Shown in pieces: positions 1-12,200 of a DNA stretch of 64,000 bases (position 1 is its first letter; every line of letters begins with the position of its first letter). Location: contig CALNXK010000042.1 of assembly GCA_942486035.1 (NCBI GenBank), forward strand, positions 106,001 through 170,000, in the 5' to 3' direction. The notes beneath the pieces are model-generated. The model did not search any database. It was not told the origin of the DNA and was given only the letters and a program-made list of their open reading frames with translations. Source of the DNA: Porites lobata (lineage: Eukaryota > Cnidaria > Anthozoa > Scleractinia > Poritidae). The translations under genes were made by a program, and so were the position numbers.

Positions 1-213
1 AACTAGTTTACGAGGTGATCGAACACGGGCTGCAAACATATCAGCTGTTAGTGATGCAATGTGGCTCCAGTCATCATTAAGACCCTTCACCTTGGCTTCA
101 AGAGGCTTTGGAACTTGGTTTCCATCGAGTTTGCTTTCACGTCTGTACCGAGCCATACTCTCATTGATAGAGTCTAGCTTTGGTTGCCGAGATTTAAGAG
201 ATTCCTGGACAGT
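1..213 (-). CDS. DMD: DMD exon 41 (partial, cut by the window edge)
   Basis: Starts after TTTTCCAG at 213 and is open to position 1 (71 codons). VKGLNDDWSHIASLTADM is the C helix of the repeat aligned with human R19. The exon and gene continue off the left edge. Confidence 0.88.
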
Positions 214-3200
214 CTGGAAAAAAGAATGACGTAATTTAATTAGAATTCGCTAGGTTTATATGATAAGGTACTGAAATAAAGTATACGAAAACAGGAACCT
301 TATAGATTTTGGGGAACTTTGATAGTTAAGCTTGGCTAGTAATAAGTACTCACGACAGTTACCACTACCTTTGAGTAGGCGAAACAAGAAACCAACAGAA
401 TTGCTCGAGAAATTTAATTCCACTTTCTTCTCACCAATTACTCTTAAAATAGCACCTAAATATCCATGTCCTCTTTCAAAGGCTCTCCCTTGTGGAAACT
501 GAAAAGTCAAAACTATGCGCAAAAACTGCTTAACAATACAAGCTGCTGATTTATACTTGGATTCCTTTTCAAGAGATTTATCGAAGATCCAGCAAGCTGT
601 ATTAGATAACAAACCTTAGGATCAACAATCTCTTGATTATAGATGCCTCCTTCCTGCTTTTCAAGTAACTCTCTTGTAGTTGCAGCCCAGGAGCTTAGCT
701 CTTCTAGGCTTCCTAAAAATTCTGACACGCGTCTGACTTTAGACTCGACGCCTCGAGTGCGCGTGGCGATGTCTGCACGCAGAATATCCCAGCGAGTGAG
801 CAGGATATCCAGACGTGTTTGAATTGTTTCAGAGTTGGGTTTAGATATGTTGGGCTTGGCTAAAAGTCGTTCTCCTGTCTGTTGGATGCTGTTCTTGGAA
901 TCTTCTCTACTGTCTTGCTCTTTCTGTACATCCTACGAAAATGACAGGCACATGATCCTTAGTCAACAAAGAAAACTTTAGTTATCAATACCAAGAGGAG
1001 AAAATTTTGCCCTTAGAGAAACTTAGAAAAAGATGATTTCAAACCAAACAGCTGATCCTGTTGCCGTTCATACCTTGATCTTTTCAATGAGTTCTTCCAG
1101 AGCATCTTCATCAGCAGGTGATGGGTCTTTTGTTTGCAAAATAGTGTCAGCCTCGTCCATCCACTGCAACATGTCCGCGCTTTCTTCCAAGAACTCTTCA
1201 ATCTGCATTGCCTCTTCTTTAAACCTTCAAGGGAAGGAAAAATAAATACTATTTTGTTTGTTGAACAGGGTTTTTTTAATGATGTGAATAAGAAATCCTT
1301 CCCGTTTTTTTGCAGCGAGCTGTGGCGATTTAGGGTTTTCATCTATACTGCCGATTAAGTATCAATAAAATCAATTTTAGAACGCTTATCTCAATCAACT
1401 GTCAATCAAGACTTTACCTGTCTCTTCTGTCCGTCACGTGATTACAGATGGACTCCCAGCGTCGATTTTGTGTGGCCAATTTATCACGCAACATTTCAGC
1501 CTCTATGGTTGTTGACTTGCTGATAATCTCTTGTCCCGCTGTATTCATGGCGTTCACTGTGCTCTGATGACGAGCAATACCATCCTCTAATCCCTGGAAA
1601 AGGCAGCAAGTGAATTTTACAAAAATTAGGGCTGTAACTCAAACATTTTTACAAAATCCATGACAAAGATAAAGATAAGAGCAGTAAAAGATTTGAAGGA
1701 CAACACAGTGAGATTCCACGGAAGTTACCACATAACTTTCAAGTCTGAATCAGCCAAAAGCTCTTCTTTCGTCTTGGTTCCTTTGTTTTTTTATACAAAC
1801 AATCTTGCCCCAACGAGACTAGTAAGCACTCCACGAATGTAGCGAGTGTACATGCGTTATGTAATAATATGTGTTATTATACATGCAAAGATCAGTTCAG
1901 TAACCTTTGAAGTCTCTGTACTGCTTAACATATTATTTTTGATGACAATGTACCTTTTTCAAACCTACCTTTTGTTCCTTCTTCGCAGTATTAAATTCAC
2001 TTTCCCCGGACGTATCTTCTAGAACTTTTTCCGCATTCGTCATCCATGAGGTCACGTCCTTTAGGTCGCAATGGAACTGTCGCCACACGGCGACTGCTTT
2101 TTCCCAGCGAAGCAAGCGAGCTTTGTAGTCCTGACAAGAGCAACGACAAATTCAAACCATAAGTTCTCCTCATTGTTCTATATAATGAAACGGTTGTCAA
2201 TGCAAGCGTCACGGACCAACAAAAGGTTGAAAAAGTCTGAGGTATAAAGTAAAACTTTACATAGAACTAAATTAGCGCCATGCAGTATCTACCTGGTTCA
2301 GATTGTTCCACTGAAGCCTAAATTTGCTGGCAGCCCTCTTCACAGCTTCGTATTCTTTTTCATTGCAAGCCGACTGAACTGATTCGCTGCGAGACAGAAC
2401 CTCTGATGCACGTGGATCAAGATCCTCGATCTTCTCTCCAATCAGCTGTGGAGGAAGCATAAATTTTAATCAGATCAGTAATAGTCGCAAAACGGATAGA
2501 TAGGTCTGTTCAAACAATGCTATTTAAGGCATGAGAACAATCTTGTCTTTCTAAAGTACTAAGTAGTTTAATTTAGTTTAGTTTATTTATTCGATCACAG
2601 ATGCAATGTGGTAAGGAAGCCTAAAAAGAAACCATAATAAGGCCTATAGATATTGGGCCAGTTCCTCAGAGTATAAAAGTATAAGTTTACTCCGAGAAAG
2701 ATCCTTTCCTTAACCTGTTCAATTCTTCATTTATATATACGTGACACCTTTTCTGTCTGGGCCGCTTGAATACCATATATTTTTTTTCAGGTTTTCAAGT
2801 AGTTCTTACAATTTAGATTGTGTACTGAACTAAAACCTTCCACTTGAGAGTATTAATGGAGTTGTTTCCCCAAACAAACGCTCAACTTTGGTGCCACTTG
2901 AGAACTCTGAGCAACTTACCTTCAATTTATCCTCCTGTTTAGAGAAGTCTTCGAAATCCGCCTTCTGTAACTCACGTGACTCCAGCAGTAACTCCACTTC
3001 ATGAACTTCATCTGATAACTTTCTCATGTCATCCACTAATTTCCATCCGGGACTCTTTGTAGGCTCATGTTCTACTAAGGTAACTTGCCAGCGGACTCGG
3101 GCCAGAGAGGACTTAGTCATAACATCTTCACCTTCTGAAAAAAAAAATGCTAACAGGTTGAAGGAGAGAACCAAACAAAGAAATGCAAAGAAGATTTACC

Positions 3201-6200
3201 AGCAGCGAAAGTCTGTATCAACGACCTCCACGTTAACTCGTTCAAACTACTTGTTACTCTAACTACTAAAAATTTATTTCACGTCGATAAAATAAACACG
3301 TCCTTTTGATTAAATAAGATAGTCCTTGTAGACAGTTATTACTGAGTCCACAACAAATCACTAGGGCACGCGATCCGCCACCACACCCATTCTAAAAAAC
3401 TTACCATCGGGAAGAGTGTACCCCTCACACTTGATATCTTGCATGTCATTATCTCGACCAATCCAAGTGCTGCAATTGAAAAAGTAAACTTTTCTAGTTG
3501 ATTTGTCTTCAATGTAGAATCCCTTCACGAACCAGTCGGGTTTGGGCCCGGTTCTATCGTGCCAAACTTGCACTTTGCGTAAATCACCTAGATGTGGGAC
3601 ATTGTAAACAGTAAATATGTCGAGCTGATCGCGGCAGAATTTGGTGTTGTAAGTCTCAGATTTGTCGAGCCGAAGTTTCGGTGATTTTCCTTTCTCACCA
3701 AACAGAACTACAGACACGTTAGACTGAGTTCCCGCATCCTTTACATCACCAGTGTGAACTGTGATACGGTAGGAAGTAGCTGAAAGTAAAAAACACAGAA
3801 ATTTAAGTAAACAGCGAGCGACACTGACGCTTTTCACACGTCTGATGCTCAAATCCTCATGTTGAGCCTCACTGGCAAGTCAATATTGGGGAGTAGCTTA
3901 TTACTGACTGGGAAATGGGTGAATAACATTCAAAGACATACAAGATACAAGTTTGTGATCAGTTTTCTCATCATGGAGAGTGTCGGCCCACTTTGCAGCA
4001 TGAAACATTTCAGTTATACTTACTGTCTCCTGCAGGCTTTTGATACTGTGAAAACTTTGTGTGAACATCTTTGAAGCGCTTCCTAAGTTTCTCTATCTCT
4101 CCAGGAGACAGTATTTGGACTCCTTGTCTGTCCAGTTCCTCGATGTTTTTAAACACCATTTCATATTTGGCTTGCTGCTCCTCGACTTCTTCAAGTTTCA
4201 GCTCCTGGCCAAGACAAGAAACATGATCAACTGGAAAAGGCGACTTAACAGGCGATAAGTATATGGTTAGTATATACAAAAGATTCGTCAAAAAGCTATT
4301 TAAGGAGTATTAAAAAAAGTATATCTGAAAAATCTTTTCCCGAGATAACTCTTACCACCTGTAAATATCACCCAGTACACGCTTTTACTCAGCGTACATT
4401 GTTCTGGCCCCAGTTGTTCAAAAGCTGGATAGAGCTATCCACCGGATAGGTCTCTATCCAGTGGATAGTGCAATTGGTTTCCCTAACAATTATCCACTGG
4501 ATAGAGATTTATCCGATGGATAGCGCTATCCAGCTTTTGAACAACTGGGGCAAGGTGTAGAGACTGGGAACAACACCAGGTCCAGCTCCCCTCACCTGCA
4601 CGGCCTCTTCTTTGTCTTGTTCCATCTTTCTAAGCCAGGCGTCAATGTCGTCTAAGTTACTTCGGAACTGATACCAGTTGGGAACAATACGAACAGCCTT
4701 CTTCTGCTTCTCTAACTCGTCACAAGCCTTAAGCCAGCGACTTGAAAGATCTAGCATCGACTGATGGATATGATCTCCCCACGCACCCCCCTCCCGGTTA
4801 GCAAGTGCTTTGCTCTCCTTTAACAGGTACGCTACGCGCGGTTGAAGGTTGTCAATTTGGATCTCTGCTACCTATAAGACACATAAGGGCAATGTAACTT
4901 CTACAGCACGCGATAATTAATACTTTCTGACCCTCCTTTTCTCGCCTATATCGAATGTGTTTGTGGAGTCCTGTGTTCCACTATTGTTTGCTCTCTGTCC
5001 ATAGGCTGTTAAATTTTTCTTAGCTAAGCGTTTCTCACTTACACAGGAGTGTCTAGAATAAGACTGTGGACGCACCTTAATCTTTTCATTTACTTCCTTC
5101 TCTGTTGATTTTTTTGGTGACTGGATCTCGTTGAGAAGATCTTCAAGGCCTTTTACGTCCGATAAAATCTGATCCAGCCGCCTTTGAAAATCATCATCAG
5201 TGAAGCTCCCTGAGAAAGGAATCACACGAATCAGTTTAGGATTGAGATCCAAAGCACTACGCTACGCGTTAGTAAAAATAGAGCTCCACCGAAAAACAAT
5301 GTTTTTTTTTTCTTTTTTCCATCAATTTTGACAAACATGGAAAATTAAAATTAAAAATAAAATGGAAAAAAATTTCATAACAGAATCACCTACTTGAGTG
5401 CATTCTTGCATAGAGAAACCGTTTCCCAAATTGAATATTTTTTCTATATTAACAATTAAGTTCGGCACCTGTACTCGGCGGCGGAGCACTGTTGGTTGTG
5501 TAGGTCCTGTGTGTAGTAATCGTCTCGACAATTGGCTGTCCAGCGTCGGTTTCCATTCTTTCTTGTCCCTGCAAGAGCTCGTCAATCAAACCTACAGGCT
5601 TAGAAGACACGGTTTTGCGTTCCTGAAATCAGAATTGATCAAATATTAATTCAAGAAATTAATCGTTCCTGAGTCGCACGAAGTATAAACAACAATGAAT
5701 GAAGTACAATGCGAGAAGAAAAGCTCTTTTGCTTGTGACCTTTGTCTTAATGTGGTACTGTCCACAAACTGACCGTAATGATAATTTCTGTTTCCACTCT
5801 TCCTCCTTTAGCTCTCGCCTCTTGTGCCTTCTTTTTAGTGTCTTCTAGCTCTTCCTCTAACTCTTTTATCCGTGACGACAGATCATCCCAGCGTCTGTCC
5901 AGTAGTCGCTTGTACGGCTCCATGATTTGCCTCCCGCGGGAAACAAACTCACCGCTCTGTTTTCTAATCAGGTTCAATTGAGGTTCACGGTTCTTGATGC
6001 TCTCTTGGATTTCCTGGTTATAAAACAACAAAACTTCTCAACCAAGATCAACGTAACAATGCAATGGATGTCTGATTAAAGGCATCTAGATGTCCAGTTA
6101 ATGAAACCCATTTTATTTTCATTCAATCTTACCTCCCCCAAAAAAAAAAAGCACAACCATGCCCCCAGTGATTCATTCTCCTATGCCCATAACTTTCTCA

Positions 6201-9200
6201 ATGTACATTGTAACTAATATCTATATTACGTTATTGATTGGCCCGTTCATGTTTCATGCAAGAACAAGTTACTTCCAATAAGCTTTCATGACAGATTCTT
6301 GTTTAGTTTACAATACGTGAAATACAATGAACTAAAGATCTCAAATTATAGGAAATTTACCATTGCTTATCATGGCCTTAAGTTTTGGAATACCCTTCCT
6401 ACTGAATAAAAAAACCGAACCTTTTAAAATGTCTTTAAAAAGAATTAACTTTCATTAACAAACAAATCTGTCGTAAATTACTTGAATATTGTTGATTAAT
6501 AACTGTCTCTATTAATTTCCCCTTTTACTTAATATTGCTAATTAACATAGTCTTAAGTTAATTATACCTCTCAGCTGGCTTAATGCCCTTTCTGATTTTT
6601 CATTATTCCATGTCTTTTATTTATTCAACTTTTGATTGACTTCTACGGTTTCAATCTTTTGTAAATGAACGTAATTAATATAAGCCCCGTGGTTTTATTT
6701 TCAGCCTGCCCTACCACTAGAAAATTTGTAACTATTCTTAGTGGTAATATGATCAATAAAAAGAGAAGTAAATAAAACATTATCAGAGGGCGAACTGGTG
6801 ACGACTCTGCCTGAGGCTTCCCTGTCGTGGACAATCGTTTGGAAGCTGTCTCAAAATTCACTTCCTGAATGGGTAAGATAACCGGCAAACAGTACATTTT
6901 TTCTACACCATGCTCACATTTTTCTTGCAAGTTTAAAAAGTACCAGACTGCACTGAATCATGTGATTTGGAGGTGTCAAAATAGTACGAAAATAGATTAT
7001 CAAAATATTGTTCACCAATCGAAAAGAATACAAGAGCTAATACATTTACAACATATTTACATCGATTTCAGATTATTCAAATGATTTGCTAACAGAAAAA
7101 ATATCAAGGATGCCGTAAGTTGAGTTCACTTTGTCGGTTTCATCTGTTTGAAAGAAGTACAGTGGATTACGCAAAGGCATTGTATTGCTTAAAGTGTTGT
7201 CTTTGTTTGATAGCCTATATTGTGTACTGAATATATTTCAAAGAAAGTTTCATAAAATAAAACTTACATCAATCTTATTCTTGACTAAGTCAGTCTCTTC
7301 TTCCTTAGGATGAACTTTGTTGGTTTCTCGCTCCATGTCCTCTAGCCACTGGTTCATCTGATCCACAGATTTCTCGAAATCAGCCAGCTTTGCTTTATAT
7401 TTCGGCAAGGTCAACATTCTCTGCTCAGCCGCGGAACTCAGATCTTCCCAAGCGTTGTTGATGCGAGTTAATCTGTCTTCTAGGTTATCCAGTTGCCCTG
7501 TTTCTGACAGGTCTACCAACTCGCGGCCTACTTGGGTCAGTTGCTGTACATCTGACATTTTGCCTGTCACCTCTTGTACAAGACCCTTTCAGGAAAAGGT
7601 TTCAAGATACTTTTGAACAAATTGCACTAGAAATATCGCGTTCAATCTTCGAAAAGACCGTGGGATTTTCAATGTTATACAACTTAAGGATTCACATTAA
7701 CTGTGCTTAAATTTAATTCTCTCCTAAGTTAAAGATCACGGTATCAAAACGAGTGGCTTCTTAAAGCGTATAGCCGCTGGAATATGATGCGGTTTTCCGG
7801 CGAGAACTTATTCAAGAAGAATGTTCAGAGCTTACCACTGAGAAGAGAAGCTTATAATACCCTGCTCGACTACGAAATGATGCGAAAGAAATTTTCAAAA
7901 CATCTCCATTAAAGAGTTTTTTGTCAAGAAGAATAAACCATGCAAATCATTACCAGTGAATTTATCACACAATTTTTCAGCCTAAAATCCCTGCCTAGTG
8001 GCTGACTAACGAGTGTAGTGTAAATCAAAACATACCGTAACAGGTAAATCAGTTTAAGTTCAGTAATTATATCATACTACCTTGTAATACCCAACACGTC
8101 CAGTTCGACTAGAATGAGTCAAAATAAATCCATGAGCCATCTTTCTTTTAGAACTTTTTCTTGACATTTTTCACAGCGCTCATTAAAGATCTCTCAAAAT
8201 TTCGTCTTTCGTGATGCTTAGAGTTGCGAAGTGAATGAATGGCAAGTTCGTTTTGTAAACATTGCTATATTGAGTTAACCAAGACTTTATTCAGTGAAAA
8301 ATGCGGCGCAAACGGGCAGAATAATATCAGTGCGATAACTCCTTTGTAAAACCGCACAGCGCAAACAATTTCGTTGAGCATCATACACCAGACTGTCACG
8401 TTTTTCACACACATAAGTAAGACGCGTTGTAGCGAACCGAACTTGTAGAGTAATGTTACCGGATATCGTTTATCCTGTCTATGTTCATGCTGACTGAATC
8501 GGGCATAGCAGAGCACTCCCTCATAGTTTGTGAATAGAAAAAAAAGCTAACAGCCGAGAGAGGATCCCATATTTCATCACTACGCTTAAACAAACCACAG
8601 AGACACCCGGATTTTGAGTATCACTTAGGGTGTCATCAGGGCGGGAAAGCCAGTATTTTGAATTCACAGGTGTCTCCTCCAACTGTGCTTAAAGGGGGTT
8701 TAAAAAAATTTTAAAAAGCAGAAAAGATAAAGAAAGAAGAAGTATTTTATAACAACTTTGTATCAGAGTATAAATTACTAACAAAAAAAAGACGTGCACT
8801 ATAAGACAAAAAAAAAGAGATAACTTTCAATTGTCTAGAAAAAAAAATGGCAAAAAAATACGCGCCTAACCAATACAGCATTTAGAAAAAAAATCCAAGC
8901 CAGTCCCGCTTTTTTAAACACTCTGTATAATAACTAACCTTGTTCCACTTAATCTCTGCATCCACGTCCTCAGGGAAGCCAGCTTCTTCTCTTGTCCTCA
9001 CTTCACTTGTTTTATCATCAAGCCATCTCTCCAGACTGCTCATATCACTTTCAAGTCGCTCAGCCAATGGTAAAGCTTCACGGAAAGCCTAACACCAAAT
9101 ATGACGTCACTATTCATGTATTCTCGCCTCATAATGATTTGTGCAAGAAATTAAACTAAACGTAATTTCTAAGTTGTTATCATCTATCAGCTAGCTCTTC

Positions 9201-12200
9201 TTTCGATGTTTTCATACTCCAGTCCGCGAAGACATTTTAATTATAGGTTACGCTATATATTAACCCCAGAAAGTCTGAATGCTTAGAGCCGCCGGGCTAC
9301 AATAAAAAAAATAATAATAAAATATAAAACAACTAGAAAATTCTAAACAGTTTCCGTTTTCAATGACGCCTCGTGATGTGGTTTTCTGATTTTTAGTAAC
9401 CAATTAAGATTTACCCTACATATGAAAACAAAAAAGGTTATCACGGGGGCTACAATTGTAGGCTTGCCTTATAACTACATCAGAGTCCTAAACACACAGC
9501 CTTTTCAAGGCCTTACACCTGCGTTTCACTAGTACTAAAAACGAGACAAAACACTCAACTGAGAGATAACGATGCCCCAGATTAGAACATACAGCAAATG
9601 TCTTACACGGAGTTTACCGTACGCAAAACACCACAGCAGAATATGTTGATGCACATTTCTCGGGTGTTACGACACTATTTACTTCTTAATACAGTTCAGT
9701 TGTAATCCACTAAAGACAATAAGAACCAAATAAATACACACAAATTACTGAGACTTCACTGCAACCAGCTCAATCGGTAACGTTATAATTTACAGGAAGT
9801 GATAATTAAGAAACTTGGAAAAACAATTCCCAGTAACAAACGTGTTGTATCTAACAGCCTTAGCGAAAGCTGTATAGAAAGAGCATACAGGAGAAAGTAT
9901 ACATAACTGAAAGACCGCAAGTGAATTGAACTTAGCATTTTAACACGAACTAAAGTATGTTCGGAGATTTCATTTCTGAATAGTTGGCTTGATATATGAA
10001 CAACATCATGCACCGCACAAAAGCACTGGTCTTTTAGCCAAGGATTTTAAAAGAGTTCTGAAAATTACATCTGCTTAACACAACAAAACAAAATTCTACA
10101 AGTTCGCAATCCAAAACACACAAAGATGTATTAAAATTTAAAGATTTACCGTGAACTCAATCTTGATGAGAGTTTTTTGGTTAAATTTTCAGTCAGACGC
10201 CCTAGTCACGAAGATTTTAAACCCGACCATGGCTTCATTTAACTTCCTGTGATATCTTCTGAAACATCGAAGCGATAACTTTGCCGGCAACAAAACGGTG
10301 AAACAATGCTACGAAAAAACTAATTCCAAGTGAATCAAAACAGATGGTTATACTTATCTCCATATCATCTATGAGGGCTAAAGAAGAAAATCCAATGGGA
10401 GAGTTCAATTCAGTATTGTTTTTAAAATAATTACGGTTTATGCGGTGAAACCGAGCCAAAAGTTATTAATTTATTTTAAAAAACCTAGTATAATTTTACA
10501 TTGACCTCCTCGTAATAAAAAGTTCCAATACCTGTATCTTTTAAAATCATTTCGGTGTAATCATCTTCCGTGTTTCAGGTCGATTGCAAAACTGGTCGAT
10601 GAATTAATACTCTGAACAATGCTCCTAGCCCTCCCCCCGTAACCATTCCCCTAACCCCCCCCTCCCTGTAACAATCCCTTCTCGCCTCCCCTATGAATCA
10701 GCAAGACAGCAGTGACAATTCAAGAGAGGAAATGAATTAAAAATAATAATAATAAAATGACTGAAAGAAGCAAAACATTAAAATTGCGATGTAAACTGGA
10801 CAATTACCGATTGAGAAGATCAATTTAGCTCACAACAGATTTGAATACAAAAAAAAAATAGAAAGAAAAACCTCAGAGTTAGGTCTGAGCCACAGCTAAA
10901 CGTCAGACGCTATCACAATTGCAAAAATATTGTTAATATTTTGGTACAAAAAGCTCCAACTTGGAGATTTCGGCAAGCCCACTGCTATGTGCGTTTAAGC
11001 AAGAACGTGATTTCGGGCGCTTTATCTTGTTTCAATCTAGCAAGCAAATCTATTCGTATTCCTTCTTGAGACACAATAAGAGCTTATCTAATTGAAACTC
11101 TCCAACATATTAGAAAATCAAAATTTCTCAAATGATTTGTCAAATCATCCCTGATGATACCGTTGATTAGTAAAAGCTCAGATTTCATTTTCATTAAAAA
11201 AAAAAAAACAAAAAACAAAAAAACAAGCAGTTTAAGGCTTCATTAGAACAATATTTTTATTCCTCACATTGTGTTCCACATTTCCTGTAGATCAGTTATC
11301 CGCAGCAGGAGCAACCAACCCTACCTCCGATCACAACACAACAAAATATGACTTTAATTTAAAAAAAAGACTCACGCAAAGCCAATAAGTTGAAATAATA
11401 ACTCGGTTATAAATTTCCTTTTCTTTTAATATATACAGCACGATCAAAAACAGCTCGAAAAACGGTCGACCTACTAATTCGAACTCTCCCAGCTACCACC
11501 CATATCAGTGAAATTCAACACACCATGCTCCTTACGCAGTACAATTCAGATTCTAATAACATAGTATTGTAGAAAAACAATTAGTCTCACCTTTTTATGA
11601 GGACAAATTTTTGTTGTTTGTTTGTTTATTTATTTTTTGAAATATTTTTACTTCTATTTCGAGTCCGAATGTTTCAGACCGGTATTTTATTTTATCAGAA
11701 AAAAAGCCGACATCCAGAATTTGAAACCTACGTGATCGCTATGAGCTTCTGAAATGTGAGGCTACAAAAACAGCTCTTCAGAGAAGATTACAAAAGGTTG
11801 CAGCACTCAGAAGCGGATTAAATTTGACGGAAATGAAGAAAAATCAAATAAAATGCGCCAGAAATAAAGGAACAAACAACAATTAGCTATTTTCTTTAGC
11901 AATTCTGCTTTGAAAAAATCAGTAAAATACAGAGCAGCACTCTTGATTGAGCTTTTAGTCAGTACTGAGATGATCCTCGTAGGGTTTGCGACTGACTCCA
12001 AAGAGCTTTCCTCGTTAACACACACACCATGGTATATTTAGAGTGATTAATTGATGACCACTAAGAATTTTCCAGAGTTATTTCCACGGGTTGGCAAAAC
12101 AACCGCCTATCTTTCAATTTGTTAATTAATTAATTAATTAATTGTTAATTAAAGAAATAACCACGTTTAGATAATCCGCACACTAACTCACCTCTTCCTT

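Larger units (their letters stand above)
214..2919. other. Introns between DMD exons 35 and 41 (2,446-2,919, 2,131-2,292, 1,594-1,968, 1,225-1,417, 933-1,073, 214-614)
   Basis: Short AT-rich introns. I see no gene, RNA or mobile element in them. Confidence 0.6.

Noticed and set aside
3361..3852. The PLAT frame as a separate small gene with a signal-like start
   Set aside because: The extra N-terminal residues lie in the intron; clean AG and GT borders at 3,779 and 3,405 keep it in phase with the rod exons.
6645..6862. Minus-strand frame with EVNFETASKRLSTTGKPQAE after an AG, looking like an extra rod exon
   Set aside because: No acceptable donor follows, and exons 28 and 29 already join in phase with a continuous spectrin-repeat sequence.
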